Assembly (NCBI RefSeq): GCF_000009625.1
Contig: NC_002678.2
Location: 2,760,001 to 2,824,000 of the forward strand
Source of the DNA: Mesorhizobium japonicum MAFF 303099
GTDB taxonomy: Bacteria > Pseudomonadota > Alphaproteobacteria > Rhizobiales > Rhizobiaceae
DNA: 64,000 bases
Reading direction: 5' to 3'
How positions within the stretch are numbered: the stretch's first letter is position 1; each line of letters begins with the position of its first letter. This document shows positions 47,922 to 57,687 of the stretch, in pieces. Under the pieces are notes generated by a model. That model was not told the DNA's origin. It searched no databases and saw only the letters and a program-made list of their open reading frames with translations. The position numbers and the translations under genes are program-made.

Positions 47922-47996
47922 GGAACGCAGCGCCAGATATGGCCAATTTTTCTTCAATTCTTCAGTTCCTCAATTCTCCAGTTCCTCATTTCCTCA
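47903..47996. repeat. Opposed octamer arrays (TGRRGAAN) forming a hairpin at two converging gene ends
   Basis: Plus-strand units TGGAGAAA, TGAAGAAT, TGAGGAAC run head to tail at 47903-47926. Six minus-strand units of the same degenerate 8-mer occupy 47996-47949 (TGAGGAAA, TGAGGAAC, TGGAGAAT, TGAGGAAC, TGAAGAAT, TGAAGAAA). The facing arrays can pair around a 22-base spacer. The TGA that begins a unit is the stop codon of the EamA gene on one side (47919-47921) and of the YihY gene on the other (47996-47994). It probably acts as a bidirectional terminator, but the tandem 8-bp unit is unusual. Confidence 0.8.
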
Positions 47997-48845
47997 CCCG
48001 ACCCGCGCCCGCGCCTCCAGATACCGGCTGATCGCGGCGTTGAGCTCGCCGCCGAGGATGAAGATCGCCGAGACGATGTAGAGGAAAACCACCGCGATCA
48101 TGATCGAAGCAAGGCCGGCATAGGTCGTCACATAGGACGAGAAATGGTCGAGATAGGTGGCGAACATGGTCGAGCCGATGAGCCATGCGGCCAGTGTGAA
48201 GACGATGCCCGGCACCAGCGAGACGAAGCGGCGCTTGCCGGCCGGCAGCCAGTAATGCACGGCAAACAGGCCGCCGATGATGACGGCCGAGGCGATGACG
48301 TAGCGCCACAGGGTGATCGTGCCGGTATAGGGCTTTATCCATTCGAAATGCGCCTCCGCCAGTCGCGCCAGCAGGGGGGCGAACACCAGAAGCACGCTGA
48401 TCGCCAGGAAGCCGGCCGTCGCGATCAGCACGAAGAAGATGCTCTGCACCCGGCGGTAGATGATGCCGCGCGTCTCCGTGACGCGATAGGCGCGGTTGAG
48501 CGAGGTGCGCAGCGCCTCGATGCCGTTCGACGCGAAATAGGCGGCAAGCAGCACGCCATAGGTCAACAAATCGGTGCGCCGGACGGTCAGCACGTTCAGC
48601 ACCTCATGCGCGATCGGCTTGGCGATCTGATCGGGCCAGGTGTCGAAGACCAGGTGCACGGCCGTGTCGGCAAAGGCCTGGGCGCCGAGGAAGCTGCCCA
48701 GCGTCGTGGCGAAGATCAGGAACGGGAACAGCGCCATCAGCGAGGTGATCGCCAGATGGCTGGCCATCGCCCAGCCGTCATCGGTGTTGAAATGGCCGAG
48801 CGCGTCGTAGAGCACGCGGCGCAGGGCGACAATATTCCGCAACAA
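47994..48845 (-). CDS. YihY/BrkB family membrane protein
   Basis: About 283 residues with six TM helices, of the YihY (formerly RNase BN) family; not a nuclease, function unknown. Signature stretches: DDGWAMASHLAITSLMALFPFLIFA, SNGIEALRTSLNRAYRV, FVSLVPGIVFTLAAWLIGSTMFATYLDHFSSYVTTYAGLASIMIAVVFLYIVSAIFILGGELNAAI. No ATG fits the N-terminus; I chose the TTG at 48845 because the family start (about 20 residues before DDGWAM) and AAGGGA upstream agree. Longer in-frame sequence would overlap the divergent SDR gene. The stop lies in the octamer array. Confidence 0.88.
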   Translation of the reverse strand: MLRNIVALRRVLYDALGHFNTDDGWAMASHLAITSLMALFPFLIFATTLGSFLGAQAFADTAVHLVFDTWPDQIAKPIAHEVLNVLTVRRTDLLTYGVLLAAYFASNGIEALRTSLNRAYRVTETRGIIYRRVQSIFFVLIATAGFLAISVLLVFAPLLARLAEAHFEWIKPYTGTITLWRYVIASAVIIGGLFAVHYWLPAGKRRFVSLVPGIVFTLAAWLIGSTMFATYLDHFSSYVTTYAGLASIMIAVVFLYIVSAIFILGGELNAAISRYLEARARVG

Positions 48846-48894
48846 GAACCCGCGTTCCCTTCGATTGTCTCGACGCCGCGAATATGGGAAGTGA

Positions 48895-49770
48895 ATGCGG
48901 CAAATGGCAACCCTAGACGAAACCACGAGTCCGACGGCGCAGCAATTGCGCACCATCATCATCACCGGCGCCTCGTCCGGCATAGGTGCATATTGCGCCC
49001 GGGCACTCAAGGCGGAAGGCTGGCGGGTCTTTGCAACAGCCCGAAAACCCGAGGACATCGCCGCCCTTGAAAGCGACGGCATCGAGGCTTTCTACCTCGA
49101 CTACAGCGAACCGGACTCCATTGCTGCCCTGGTGGCGGCGGTGCTCGAGCGCACCGGCGGCCGGCTCGATGCCCTGTTCAACAACGGCGCATACGCCCAG
49201 GCCGGTGCGGTCGAGGATCTTTCGGTGGCCGCGCTCAAGGAGCAGTTCGAGGTGAATTTCTTCGGCTGGCATGATCTGACCAGCCGCCTGGTTCCGGCGA
49301 TGCGCCGCCAGGGTCACGGCCGTCTCGTCCATTGCTCGTCGATCCTCGGTCTGGTGCCGGTGCGCTTTCGCGGCGCCTATTCGGCATCCAAACATGCGCT
49401 CGAGGCGCTGATGCTCTGCCAGCGCCAGGAACTGGATGGCAGCGGCGTTCATGTTTCGCTGATCGAACCGGGGCCGGTGAAATCGAAGATCGCCAGCAAC
49501 GGCCTGCCCTGGTTCCTGAAAAACATCGACATCGAGAATTCCGTGCACCGGGCGGACTATGCCGCGCAGCTGGAGCGATTGCGCGCCGGCGGCAGCCAAT
49601 CGGCGCTGAAGCCCGGGCCGGAAGTGGTCCACAAGGTTCTGCGTCATGCCCTTCTGTCGCGGTGCCCGCGCCCGCACTATGTGGTAACAGTGCCGGCCAG
49701 AATCGGCGCGGCGCTCAAACGTATCCTGCCGGCATCGATGCTCTACCGCCTGATGGCCAAACGCGCCTGA
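48895..49770 (+). CDS. Short-chain dehydrogenase/reductase
   Basis: A 291-residue classical SDR using NAD(P)H. The cofactor motif TGASSGIG (residues about 23-30), NNGAYAQAG, catalytic Ser in HCSSILG and YSASK are all present. VSLIEPGPVKSKIASNG resembles the SDR group acting on retinoid- or steroid-like or long-chain substrates, a weak hint only. The arginine after the first helix (ATARKPEDIAAL) suggests NADPH preference. GGGAAG precedes the ATG at 48895; an ATG three codons later is possible. A small HIG1-like gene follows after 25 bp. Confidence 0.9.
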   Translation: MRQMATLDETTSPTAQQLRTIIITGASSGIGAYCARALKAEGWRVFATARKPEDIAALESDGIEAFYLDYSEPDSIAALVAAVLERTGGRLDALFNNGAYAQAGAVEDLSVAALKEQFEVNFFGWHDLTSRLVPAMRRQGHGRLVHCSSILGLVPVRFRGAYSASKHALEALMLCQRQELDGSGVHVSLIEPGPVKSKIASNGLPWFLKNIDIENSVHRADYAAQLERLRAGGSQSALKPGPEVVHKVLRHALLSRCPRPHYVVTVPARIGAALKRILPASMLYRLMAKRA

Positions 49771-49795
49771 ACGCGAAACAACTGGAAACGCAACA

Positions 49796-49987
49796 ATGGC
49801 AACCGTCTTCAACATCCTCGCCATTCTGGTCATGGCCGCCGTGGCGATCGTGCTGATCCGAGGCCTCATCAACATGATGCGTGGCGGTTCCGGCGCCACC
49901 TCGAACAAGCTGATGCAGGCACGCGTCATGCTGCAGGCCGTGGCGCTGGTGCTGATCCTGCTGGCCGTGTATTTCACCCGCAAGTGA
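49796..49987 (+). CDS. HIG1-domain-like twin-transmembrane small protein
   Basis: A 63-residue protein made of two TM helices (VFNILAILVMAAVAIVLIRGLINMM and MLQAVALVLILLAVYFTR) joined by a basic loop (GGSGATSNKLMQARV). This is the pattern of bacterial HIG1_N-type 'twin transmembrane' proteins; related mitochondrial HIG1 proteins associate with respiratory supercomplexes. In alphaproteobacteria the gene often precedes the cobalamin adenosyltransferase gene, as here (19-bp gap). A role in respiratory chain organisation is inference. Confidence 0.85.
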   Translation: MATVFNILAILVMAAVAIVLIRGLINMMRGGSGATSNKLMQARVMLQAVALVLILLAVYFTRK

Positions 49988-50006
49988 GGGCCGTTCGGGA
50001 GGCGAT

Positions 50007-50588
50007 GTGGTCAAGCTCAACAAGATCTACACCCGCACCGGCGATGACGGCACGACAGGTCTCGGCACTGGTGAGCGGCGGCTGAAATCCGACCTGCGGG
50101 TGGACGCCTACGGCACGGTCGACGAAGCCAATGCCTGCATCGGCATGGCGCGCGTGCACACGGCAGCCAACCACCCGGCGATCGATGCCATGCTGTCGCG
50201 CATCCAGAACGATCTCTTCGACCTCGGCGCCGATCTCGCCGTGCCCGATGACGGCAAGACGCTTGACTATGAGCCACTGCGCATCGTTGCCGCGCAGACC
50301 GACCGCGTCGAGAAGGACATCGACCTCCTCAACAAGGATCTCCAGCCGCTCAAATCCTTCGTGCTCAACGGTGGCACGCCGGCGGCCGCGGCGCTGCATC
50401 TGGCCCGCACGGTAGCGCGGCGGGCCGAACGGCTGATGGTGGCGCTGGCTCAAGACCCGGGCGAGCACGTCAACCGTGAGGGGTTGAAATACATAAACCG
50501 CGTCTCGGATTTCCTGTTTGTCGCCGCCCGGGCGGTCAATGACAACGGAAATGCCGACGTGCTATGGGTTCCCGGCAAGAACCGCTGA
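50007..50588 (+). CDS. PduO-type cob(I)alamin adenosyltransferase
   Basis: Forms adenosylcobalamin from ATP and cob(I)alamin, supplying B12-dependent mutases. The 193-residue product has the PduO-type ATP-binding N-terminus KIYTRTGDDGTTGLGTGERR, then VDAYGTVDEANACIG and RTVARRAER with FLFVAARAVN near the end, all family-specific. It starts with GTG preceded by GGGAGG. It lies between the HIG1-like and rhomboid genes with short gaps. The 5' side shows no B12 riboswitch. Confidence 0.96.
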   Translation: MVKLNKIYTRTGDDGTTGLGTGERRLKSDLRVDAYGTVDEANACIGMARVHTAANHPAIDAMLSRIQNDLFDLGADLAVPDDGKTLDYEPLRIVAAQTDRVEKDIDLLNKDLQPLKSFVLNGGTPAAAALHLARTVARRAERLMVALAQDPGEHVNREGLKYINRVSDFLFVAARAVNDNGNADVLWVPGKNR

Positions 50589-50627
50589 GCTGAACGGATC
50601 GAAAAGGCGGGAGGGGACCAGGCACGC

Positions 50628-51428
50628 ATGTTCATCCCGCTTTACGACACAAACAGGCTGCGCCACATCCGCCTGCAATATGTGACGATCGGCCTGATCG
50701 TGGTCAACGCGCTGGTCTATTGCGCCACGGCACTCGGCGGCGAGAACTTCACCAATGCCGCCGTGCTTGGCCTTGGCTTCATCCCCTCCGTCGTTCACAA
50801 CACGGCCGAGCTTGATCCCCGGTTCATCATCATCCCGGAAAGCCTGAGCTACCTCACCTATTCCTTCCTGCATGCCGACATCTTCCACCTTGGCGGCAAC
50901 ATGCTGTTCCTGTGGGTGTTCGGCGACAATGTCGAGGACGCGCTTGGCCACATCCGCTACCTGATCTTCTATCTCCTGTGCGCCATCGCCGGCGCCGCCT
51001 TCCAGGGGCTTGTCGCCTGGGATTCGCAGGTGCCGCTGATCGGCGCCTCCGGCGCCATCGCCGGCGTGGTCGTCGCCTATTTGATCCTCTATCCCAGGGT
51101 GAAGGTCTGGGTGCTGGCCTTTGCCCGCATCCCGCTGCGCATTCCAGCCTTCATCCCGCTCATCCTGTGGGTGCTGTTCCAGGTCTTCATGTTCGCCGCT
51201 GGCGGCGAGGACCGGATTTCCTGGGCCTGCCATATCGGCGGCATCATTGCCGGCGCCGTGCTAGTGCTGGTCTTGCGCAGCCGCGGCGTGCCGCTTTTTG
51301 CCGGTGCTGACGAGGATGCCGTGGTTCCCACATCAGACCAGTCGCCGGTAGCTTCCGAACCAGCGGCGCCTGAACCGCAGGCCACCACGACGCGCTGGGG
51401 CCGGGGAACCCCCTCTGGCCCAAACTGA
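50628..51428 (+). CDS. Rhomboid family intramembrane serine protease
   Basis: A 266-residue polytopic protease that cuts TM segments within the membrane. The catalytic pair is intact: Ser141 in LIGASGAIAG and His202 in ACHIGGIIAG. The preceding HLGGNMLFLWVFGDNVEDALG (HxxxN) is the other hallmark helix. About six TM helices lie between residues 15 and 220, and a Pro/Ala-rich tail follows. The L1-like N-terminal loop is long. It sits in the run HIG1-adenosyltransferase-rhomboid-etfBA, but its substrate is unknown. Confidence 0.95.
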   Translation: MFIPLYDTNRLRHIRLQYVTIGLIVVNALVYCATALGGENFTNAAVLGLGFIPSVVHNTAELDPRFIIIPESLSYLTYSFLHADIFHLGGNMLFLWVFGDNVEDALGHIRYLIFYLLCAIAGAAFQGLVAWDSQVPLIGASGAIAGVVVAYLILYPRVKVWVLAFARIPLRIPAFIPLILWVLFQVFMFAAGGEDRISWACHIGGIIAGAVLVLVLRSRGVPLFAGADEDAVVPTSDQSPVASEPAAPEPQATTTRWGRGTPSGPN

Positions 51429-51550
51429 ACCGATTTGAGCCGCTTTCAGCGTATTGACGGCAAGGGTTGCCCCAACTACGGAAACGTCTCCGTCCGAGCG
51501 CCAGGGCTGTTAAGGAGCAGTCCAAGACGGGCAAAGACCAGAATTTCCAT

Positions 51551-51574
51551 CCGGCCAGAATTCCGTCTGGCCGG
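51551..51574. promoter_or_regulatory. Palindrome upstream of etfB
   Basis: CCGGCCAGA-ATTCCG-TCTGGCCGG, a perfect 9-bp inverted repeat with 6-base loop, flanked by GAATT/AATTC. It lies 123 bp after the rhomboid stop and 90 bp before etfB. There is no T-tract, so it may be an operator or mRNA hairpin rather than a terminator. Confidence 0.45.
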
Positions 51575-51663
51575 AATTCAGTCAGGAATGTCGGCTTTCG
51601 ACAACTCAGAAGGGGCGCAAGCTGTTATAGCGCGCCCAACTAGCGTGAAGAGGTGACAGGCAA

Positions 51664-52413
51664 ATGAAGATCCTTGTGCCCGTGAAGCGGGTTGTGGATG
51701 CGAACGTCAAGGTTCGCGTGAAGGCCGACGGTTCGGCGGTGGAACTCGCCAACGTCAAGATGGCGATGAACCCGTTCGACGAGATCGCGGTGGAAGAGGC
51801 GATCCGGCTCAAGGAAGCCGGCAAGGCAGAAGAAATCATCGTCGTCTCGATCGGCCCGCAGCAGGCGCAGGAAACCCTGCGCACCGCGCTCGCCATGGGC
51901 GCCGACCGCGCCATCCTGGTCAAGACCGACGAGCAGACCGAGCCGCTTGGCGTCGCCAAGGTGCTGAAGGGTGTCGTCGATGCCGAACAGCCCGGCCTCG
52001 TCATCCTCGGCAAGCAGGCGATCGACGACGATTCCAATCAGACCGGCCAGATGCTGGCGGCCCTGCTCGGCTGGGCGCAAGGCACGTTCGCTTCCAAGGT
52101 GGTGCTCGATGGCGACAAGGCCAAGGTGACCCGCGAAGTCGACGGCGGCCTGCAAACGGTGGAACTGAAGATGCCGGCGATCATCACCGCCGACCTTCGC
52201 CTCAACCAGCCGCGCTATGCCTCGCTGCCCAACATCATGAAGGCCAAGAAGAAGCAGCTCGACGAAAAGACCCCGGCCGACTACGGCGCCGACGTCAAGC
52301 CGCGCCTCAAGGTCATCAAGACCGAGGAGCCCGGCGGCCGCAAGGCGGGCGTCAAGGTCAAGAGCGTCGCCGAACTGGTCGACAAGCTCAAGAACGAAGC
52401 CGGCGTTTTGTAA
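51664..52413 (+). CDS. etfB: Electron transfer flavoprotein beta subunit
   Basis: Together with EtfA it carries electrons from acyl-CoA and other flavin dehydrogenases to ETF-ubiquinone oxidoreductase. The 249-residue product starts [20 protein letters not shown] and has the signature [25 protein letters not shown] and [16 protein letters not shown], a conserved partner-recognition loop. The AMP site residues ([14 protein letters not shown]) are present. GAGGTGACAGG precedes the ATG. It lies 24 bp from etfA in one operon. Confidence 0.98.
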   Translation: MKILVPVKRVVDANVKVRVKADGSAVELANVKMAMNPFDEIAVEEAIRLKEAGKAEEIIVVSIGPQQAQETLRTALAMGADRAILVKTDEQTEPLGVAKVLKGVVDAEQPGLVILGKQAIDDDSNQTGQMLAALLGWAQGTFASKVVLDGDKAKVTREVDGGLQTVELKMPAIITADLRLNQPRYASLPNIMKAKKKQLDEKTPADYGADVKPRLKVIKTEEPGGRKAGVKVKSVAELVDKLKNEAGVL

Positions 52414-52437
52414 ACGATCGGGAAAGGAACAGACAAG

Positions 52438-53367
52438 ATGGCAATTCTCCTCATCGCCGAACACGACAACGCCAGCCTTTCCGACCAGACCGCCAAGGCG
52501 CTTTCGGCGGCCCTGCAGATCGGCTCGGACGTGCATGTGCTGGTGGCCGGCAAGGGCGCCAAGGGCGCGGCTGACGCCGCGGCCAAGCTCAAGGGCGTGA
52601 GCAAGGTGCTGCTCGCCGAAGCCGACGAACTCGCCGAGCGTCTCGCCGAACCGACGGCAGCCCTCGTCGTGTCGCTCGCCGGCGGCTACGACACCATCAT
52701 CGCGCCGGCGACCTCGTCGGGCAAGAATGTCGCGCCGCGCGTGGCGGCCCTGCTCGATGTCGCGCAGGTCTCCGAGATCATCGAAGTGGTCTCGCCTGAC
52801 ACGTTCAAGCGGCCGATCTATGCCGGCAACGCCATCCAGACCGTGCAGTCGACCGACACCAAGAAGGTCATCACCGTGCGCACAGCCTCCTTCCAGGCAG
52901 CGCCCGAGGGTGGCTCGGCCGCGGTTGAGACCGTCAAGGCCGCGGCCAATCCGGGCCTGTCCACCTTCGTCGAGAACAAGCTGTCGGAGACCGACCGTCC
53001 GGAACTGACCTCGGCCAAGATCATCATCTCCGGCGGCCGCGCGCTCGGCTCGTCGGAGAAGTTCCAGGAAGTCATCCTGCCGGTCGCCGACAAGCTCGGT
53101 GCGGCGGTCGGCGCCTCGCGTGCCGCCGTCGATGCGGGCTATGCGCCGAACGATTGGCAGGTCGGTCAGACCGGCAAGGTCGTCGCCCCCGATCTCTACA
53201 TCGCGGTCGGCATCTCCGGCGCCATCCAGCACCTCGCCGGCATGAAGGATTCCAAGGTCATCGTCGCCATCAACAAGGACGAAGAGGCTCCGATCTTCCA
53301 GGTTGCCGACTACGGCCTCGTCGGCGATCTCTTCGTTATTCTGCCGGAGTTGCAGAAGGCGCTTTGA
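52438..53367 (+). CDS. etfA: Electron transfer flavoprotein alpha subunit
   Basis: FAD-binding subunit of the ETF. The 309-residue product has the N-terminal ETF domain and the C-terminal FAD domain: [93 protein letters not shown] region by region ([31 protein letters not shown]), matching the family signature. AAAGGA precedes the ATG. A Rho-independent hairpin follows 31 bp after the stop, ending the etf operon. Confidence 0.98.
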   Translation: MAILLIAEHDNASLSDQTAKALSAALQIGSDVHVLVAGKGAKGAADAAAKLKGVSKVLLAEADELAERLAEPTAALVVSLAGGYDTIIAPATSSGKNVAPRVAALLDVAQVSEIIEVVSPDTFKRPIYAGNAIQTVQSTDTKKVITVRTASFQAAPEGGSAAVETVKAAANPGLSTFVENKLSETDRPELTSAKIIISGGRALGSSEKFQEVILPVADKLGAAVGASRAAVDAGYAPNDWQVGQTGKVVAPDLYIAVGISGAIQHLAGMKDSKVIVAINKDEEAPIFQVADYGLVGDLFVILPELQKAL

Positions 53368-53397
53368 CGCTCTCTGGCAAAGCGTATTAAATGCTTG

Positions 53398-53429
53398 GGG
53401 TGGGGTAGACGAAATCGCCCCGCCCTTTT
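53398..53429 (+). terminator. Rho-independent terminator after etfBA
   Basis: Stem GGGTGGGG / CCCCGCCC (8 bp, one G-T pair), 12-base loop, followed by TTTT then AGTTT. It lies between etfA and the 3-hydroxybutyryl-CoA dehydrogenase gene, so the latter likely has its own promoter or depends on read-through. Confidence 0.75.
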
Positions 53430-53483
53430 AGTTTGCACCGCACAAAAAGCAGGCTGCAAAAGCCTTTGGACGGGATCGGTGTA

Positions 53484-54362
<879 letters not shown>

Positions 54363-54371
54363 CGCGTCCGT

Positions 54372-56345
54372 TCATGACGCCGCGGCAAGCGGCGCGGGCG
54401 GCTCCGACTTGTCGTCGGGCGCCACGCAGACGCATCCGCGGCCGGCCGCCTTGGCGGCATAGCAGGCGGCGTCGGCCCTTGCGATGATCTCGTCCGCCTC
54501 GCCGCAATTGGCGTTGATCGCCGCCACACCGATGCTGGCGCCGATGGCATGCGGCCGGCCATCCCAGGTGAAGTTCAATCCCGCTATCGCATCGATGATG
54601 GAGCGCGCCGCGATCGTGGCGCCGGCGATCGAGCCCGATTTCAGGATGACCGCGAATTCATCGCCGCCCAGGCGCGCGACAATGTCTTCAGGCCTCAGTA
54701 CGCCACGCACGGCCTGTGCGACCCGCTTCAGCAAGGCGTCTCCGGCGGCGTGACCGCCGGTGTCGTTGACCAGCTTGAAATGGTCGAGGTCGATGAACAT
54801 GAACTGATGGCCGCTGCTGCCAGCCCCGGCGGCATCCTTGCGGGCCTGATCGACGAGCTCCTCCATGGTGCGGATGAAGCTCGACCGATTGGCAAGGCCG
54901 GTCAGCGCATCATGCGCGGCGGCGTGGGCAAGCTGGCGCTGCAGGGCGCGCGCGTCGGTAAAATCCTGGAAGACGATGACCAGACCACTGAATTCGTTGC
55001 GCTCGTTCATGATCGGCGACACGACCTGGCGAATGCTGCAGCGTGTGTCGTCGCGGCGGACCAGCACGGCGCGGCTGTTCTTGTCGGAGGGCGTCTCCGC
55101 GCCGATCGCCGGCCGTGTCACGCCGATCCTGTGTCCCGTTTCCTCGTCGACCGCCCAATAGACATGGCCGAGCGTCTTGCCGAGAGCCGCCTCCGCCGAA
55201 ACGCCGGTCAGCTTCTCGGCAACCGGATTCATGAAGGTGACTCGGTTCGCCGCATCGGTGCAGATGACGGCATCGCCGATCGACTGCAGCGTTACCCGGA
55301 GCCGCTCTTTCTCGTCGGCCAGCATTGCCGCCGATACGGTCAGACGCTCCTCGGCCTCCTTGCGCCGGGTGATGTCGGTCAGGCTACCGATGGCCCTGAC
55401 CAGACGCCCCTCTCCGTCGCGCTCGATGGCCTTGCCGCGGTCGAGAATCCAGATCCAGCGGCCGTCCTTGTGACGCATCCTGAACTCGGCCTCGAAGAAC
55501 TCAGTCTTGCCGTCGAGATGGGCGCGATCCGCCTCGGCGACGGTTTCGCGGTCGTCGGGATGGATCATCGTCAGCCAACGATCCGGGTTGCCGTCTAGTT
55601 CGCCATCCGCATAACCCAGCATCTTGACCCAGGTCGAGGAGTAGGTCGTGCCGCCTTTGCGGATGTCGAGATCCCAGACGCCCTGGCCGGCGCCGGCAAG
55701 CGCGAAATTCCAGCGCGTTTCGGCCTCGGCGATGCGCGCCTCGGCCTGCTTGCGCGCGTCGATGTCCTCGATCTGCGAAACGAGATAGAGCGGGCGGCCG
55801 CTCTTCTCCTCTCGAATGACGGAGCCGGCGAGGTGCGCCCAGACAGCTGTGCCGTCCTTCTTAAGGTAACGCTTCTCGAACTGGAAGGCGTTGACCGTGC
55901 TAGCCTTGACGCCTTCCATGGTTTCCCGCCCGACATGCAGGTCGTCAGGGTGCGTGATCTGGAAAAAGGTCAGCGCCTCGATCTCTTCACGGCTGTAGCC
56001 GAGCATCGAGGCGAAGGCCGGATTGGTCTGCACAATGCGCCCATCGAGGCCGACGACGGCGATGCCGATTGCCGAGTCTTCCATCGCCCGGCGGAAGCGC
56101 TGCTCGCTTTCCGCGATCTGCCGCCGATCTTCCCAGATGCGGCCGATGAAGAGATAGGCGAAGAAAAGCGCGGCGATTGTCATCGCGACCGACACTTGAA
56201 GGCAAAGTCTGAGCGCTTCCGCGCCAATGTCCAGCCTCGACAGAAGGGCCGAGGCCGCGGCCACGGCGAAGCCGGCAACGAGCAACGCCGGCGTTGCATG
56301 TTTGTCGAGCCTGATCGGTCCTCGTAGTCTCACGATCCGTGCCAC
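54372..56345 (-). CDS. Membrane PAS-GGDEF diguanylate cyclase
   Basis: About 657 residues: two TM helices near the N-terminus (ALLVAGFAVAAASALLSRL; VAMTIAALFFAYLFI), then three PAS/PAC units (AIGIAVVGLDGRIVQTNPAF..; WNFALAGAGQGVWDLDIRKGGTTY..; SIGDAVICTDAANRVTFMNPVAEKLTG..) and a GGDEF domain with intact GGDEF at 560-564 and an R-P-E-D inhibitory site nine residues before. No EAL domain. The start is uncertain: I used the GTG at 56345; a GTG four codons later or a TTG at 56438 are alternatives, none with a strong ribosome site. It would make cyclic di-GMP in response to redox or small-molecule cues at the PAS domains. Confidence 0.85.
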   Translation of the reverse strand: MARIVRLRGPIRLDKHATPALLVAGFAVAAASALLSRLDIGAEALRLCLQVSVAMTIAALFFAYLFIGRIWEDRRQIAESEQRFRRAMEDSAIGIAVVGLDGRIVQTNPAFASMLGYSREEIEALTFFQITHPDDLHVGRETMEGVKASTVNAFQFEKRYLKKDGTAVWAHLAGSVIREEKSGRPLYLVSQIEDIDARKQAEARIAEAETRWNFALAGAGQGVWDLDIRKGGTTYSSTWVKMLGYADGELDGNPDRWLTMIHPDDRETVAEADRAHLDGKTEFFEAEFRMRHKDGRWIWILDRGKAIERDGEGRLVRAIGSLTDITRRKEAEERLTVSAAMLADEKERLRVTLQSIGDAVICTDAANRVTFMNPVAEKLTGVSAEAALGKTLGHVYWAVDEETGHRIGVTRPAIGAETPSDKNSRAVLVRRDDTRCSIRQVVSPIMNERNEFSGLVIVFQDFTDARALQRQLAHAAAHDALTGLANRSSFIRTMEELVDQARKDAAGAGSSGHQFMFIDLDHFKLVNDTGGHAAGDALLKRVAQAVRGVLRPEDIVARLGGDEFAVILKSGSIAGATIAARSIIDAIAGLNFTWDGRPHAIGASIGVAAINANCGEADEIIARADAACYAAKAAGRGCVCVAPDDKSEPPAPLAAAS

Positions 56346-56495
56346 CCCCGTGGGCAATCGCTTTTTCCCGTTAAAACCCTGAAGGATCGATTTTAAGGAA
56401 AGGTTGCGTGGGGGTGCTGCGATATGGTCAACCGGCAAACAATTGCCGGCATGATTAAGGATCGGTGTGCACGGGGTCTATTCGCAGGCCCCGCA

Positions 56496-57134
56496 TTACC
56501 AGCGCACGAAAAACCGCCCGCCGAGCGCGCCGAGCACGGCGAGAACCGCGATCGCGATCGTGTACCAGGTGGCGACGAAAAGCGGCGAATCGTCGAAACA
56601 GTGTGCGGCATAGAAGGTTGCCGCCAGCCCGCCGGCGAGCAGCCCCGCCACCGCGCCGGCAAGCACCGGCCGCGTCGGCGCGCCATAGCGCAGCATCCAC
56701 AGGAAGAGGGCCAGCGGGCCAATGCCGATCAGCGGGATGAAGCCCATGCAGATCATCATGTTGGAGCCAATCATCCTGGTGCCCCACAACGCCTCCGGCA
56801 CCATGAAGAGCTCCAGAACCACCGCCACGACCACCAGCAGAGGGGCCGCGGCCATCCAGGCCACGGCTCTGGCCGTTGAGGCGCCAGGTGTCGACAGCGC
56901 CCGGATCAGGCCGAAGGCGGTGACGGCAAGCACGATGGTGAAAACGAATTTGGACAGGAAGCGCATCGTGTGCGCGGCCACCATGAAGTCGGGGCGCGGG
57001 CCGATCGTCAGCAGGAAAACGATTGCCGCGATGACAATGGCCCCGCCAGCCGCCAGCCACCAGGCCGAGCGCAGCGGCATCGCCTTGCTGCTTGCATCGG
57101 CGTCGAGCGCCTTGATGAGATCCTCGGTCCTCAT
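56496..57134 (-). CDS. NrsF family (DUF1109) six-helix anti-sigma factor
   Basis: A 212-residue inner-membrane protein with six TM helices, matching the DUF1109/NrsF family that sequesters SigF-type ECF factors and responds to oxidative or metal stress. The short cytoplasmic N-terminus (MRTEDLIKALDADASS) would hold the sigma factor. A Cys near AAHCFDD and the loop GTRMIGSNMMICMG are candidate sensing positions, comparable to cysteines required in Caulobacter NrsF. It starts one base after the sigma stop codon, the usual co-operonic layout. Confidence 0.92.
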   Translation of the reverse strand: MRTEDLIKALDADASSKAMPLRSAWWLAAGGAIVIAAIVFLLTIGPRPDFMVAAHTMRFLSKFVFTIVLAVTAFGLIRALSTPGASTARAVAWMAAAPLLVVVAVVLELFMVPEALWGTRMIGSNMMICMGFIPLIGIGPLALFLWMLRYGAPTRPVLAGAVAGLLAGGLAATFYAAHCFDDSPLFVATWYTIAIAVLAVLGALGGRFFVRW

Positions 57135-57135
57135 G

Positions 57136-57687
57136 TCATTCCCGCCCAGCTCGCCCCTGTCCGAATCGCTTGGCTATGGCGGCTAGCCCGCGATGCAGCG
57201 ACACACGCACCGCCGTCTCGCTGATACCGAACTTCGCCGCCGTCTCGCCGATCGAGCGGCCTTCCACGGATACCGCCGAAACCACCGAACGCTGCGCCGG
57301 CGGCAGCCCGTCCAGGGCCCTGTTGATGTCGCGCTCGCTGACGGTTTCGGTTTCCGGTTCGGCGAAGGTCTCGGCGATATCGTCGACATCGATTTCGATG
57401 CGCCGACCGCGCCGCCGGAACGCATCGATCAGCTTGAAGCGGGCAATCGCATAGATCCACGGCAGCACCGGCGCGTCCTGGCGCCAGGTATGCCGTTTCA
57501 CATGAATGGCCAGCAAGGTTTCCTGCACGACATCCTCGGGATCGACTCCGCCCTGCACGATCTTGCGCCGGACAAAGCCACGCACCAGCGCGGCAATCCG
57601 GTGCAGAAAGTCGGCATAGGCCTTTTCATCTCCGGCGATCGCGGCCCGCAACAGCCGGGAAAGCTCGGCCTCGTCCTTGCCGCTCAC
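57136..57687 (-). CDS. ECF sigma factor (SigF/NrsF-associated)
   Basis: A 183-residue group IV sigma factor with region 2 (LVRGFVRRKIVQGGVDPEDVVQETLLAIH..HTWRQDAPVLPWIYAIARFKLIDAFRR) and region 4 (RALDGLPPAQRSVVSAVSVEGRSIGETAAKFGISETAVRVSLHRGLAAIAKRF). It directs RNA polymerase to stress genes when released by NrsF, whose gene follows directly. GTG start at 57687 with GGGGGAG about 9 bases upstream. A GTAACA-N16-CGAAAA motif at 57733-57706 resembles an ECF promoter, but it overlaps the ribosome site too closely to be certain. Confidence 0.93.
   Translation of the reverse strand: MSGKDEAELSRLLRAAIAGDEKAYADFLHRIAALVRGFVRRKIVQGGVDPEDVVQETLLAIHVKRHTWRQDAPVLPWIYAIARFKLIDAFRRRGRRIEIDVDDIAETFAEPETETVSERDINRALDGLPPAQRSVVSAVSVEGRSIGETAAKFGISETAVRVSLHRGLAAIAKRFGQGRAGRE

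Noticed and set aside
49988..50006. Possible cobalamin riboswitch before the adenosyltransferase gene
   Set aside because: Only 19 bases separate it from the preceding gene, with no B12-box-like sequence.
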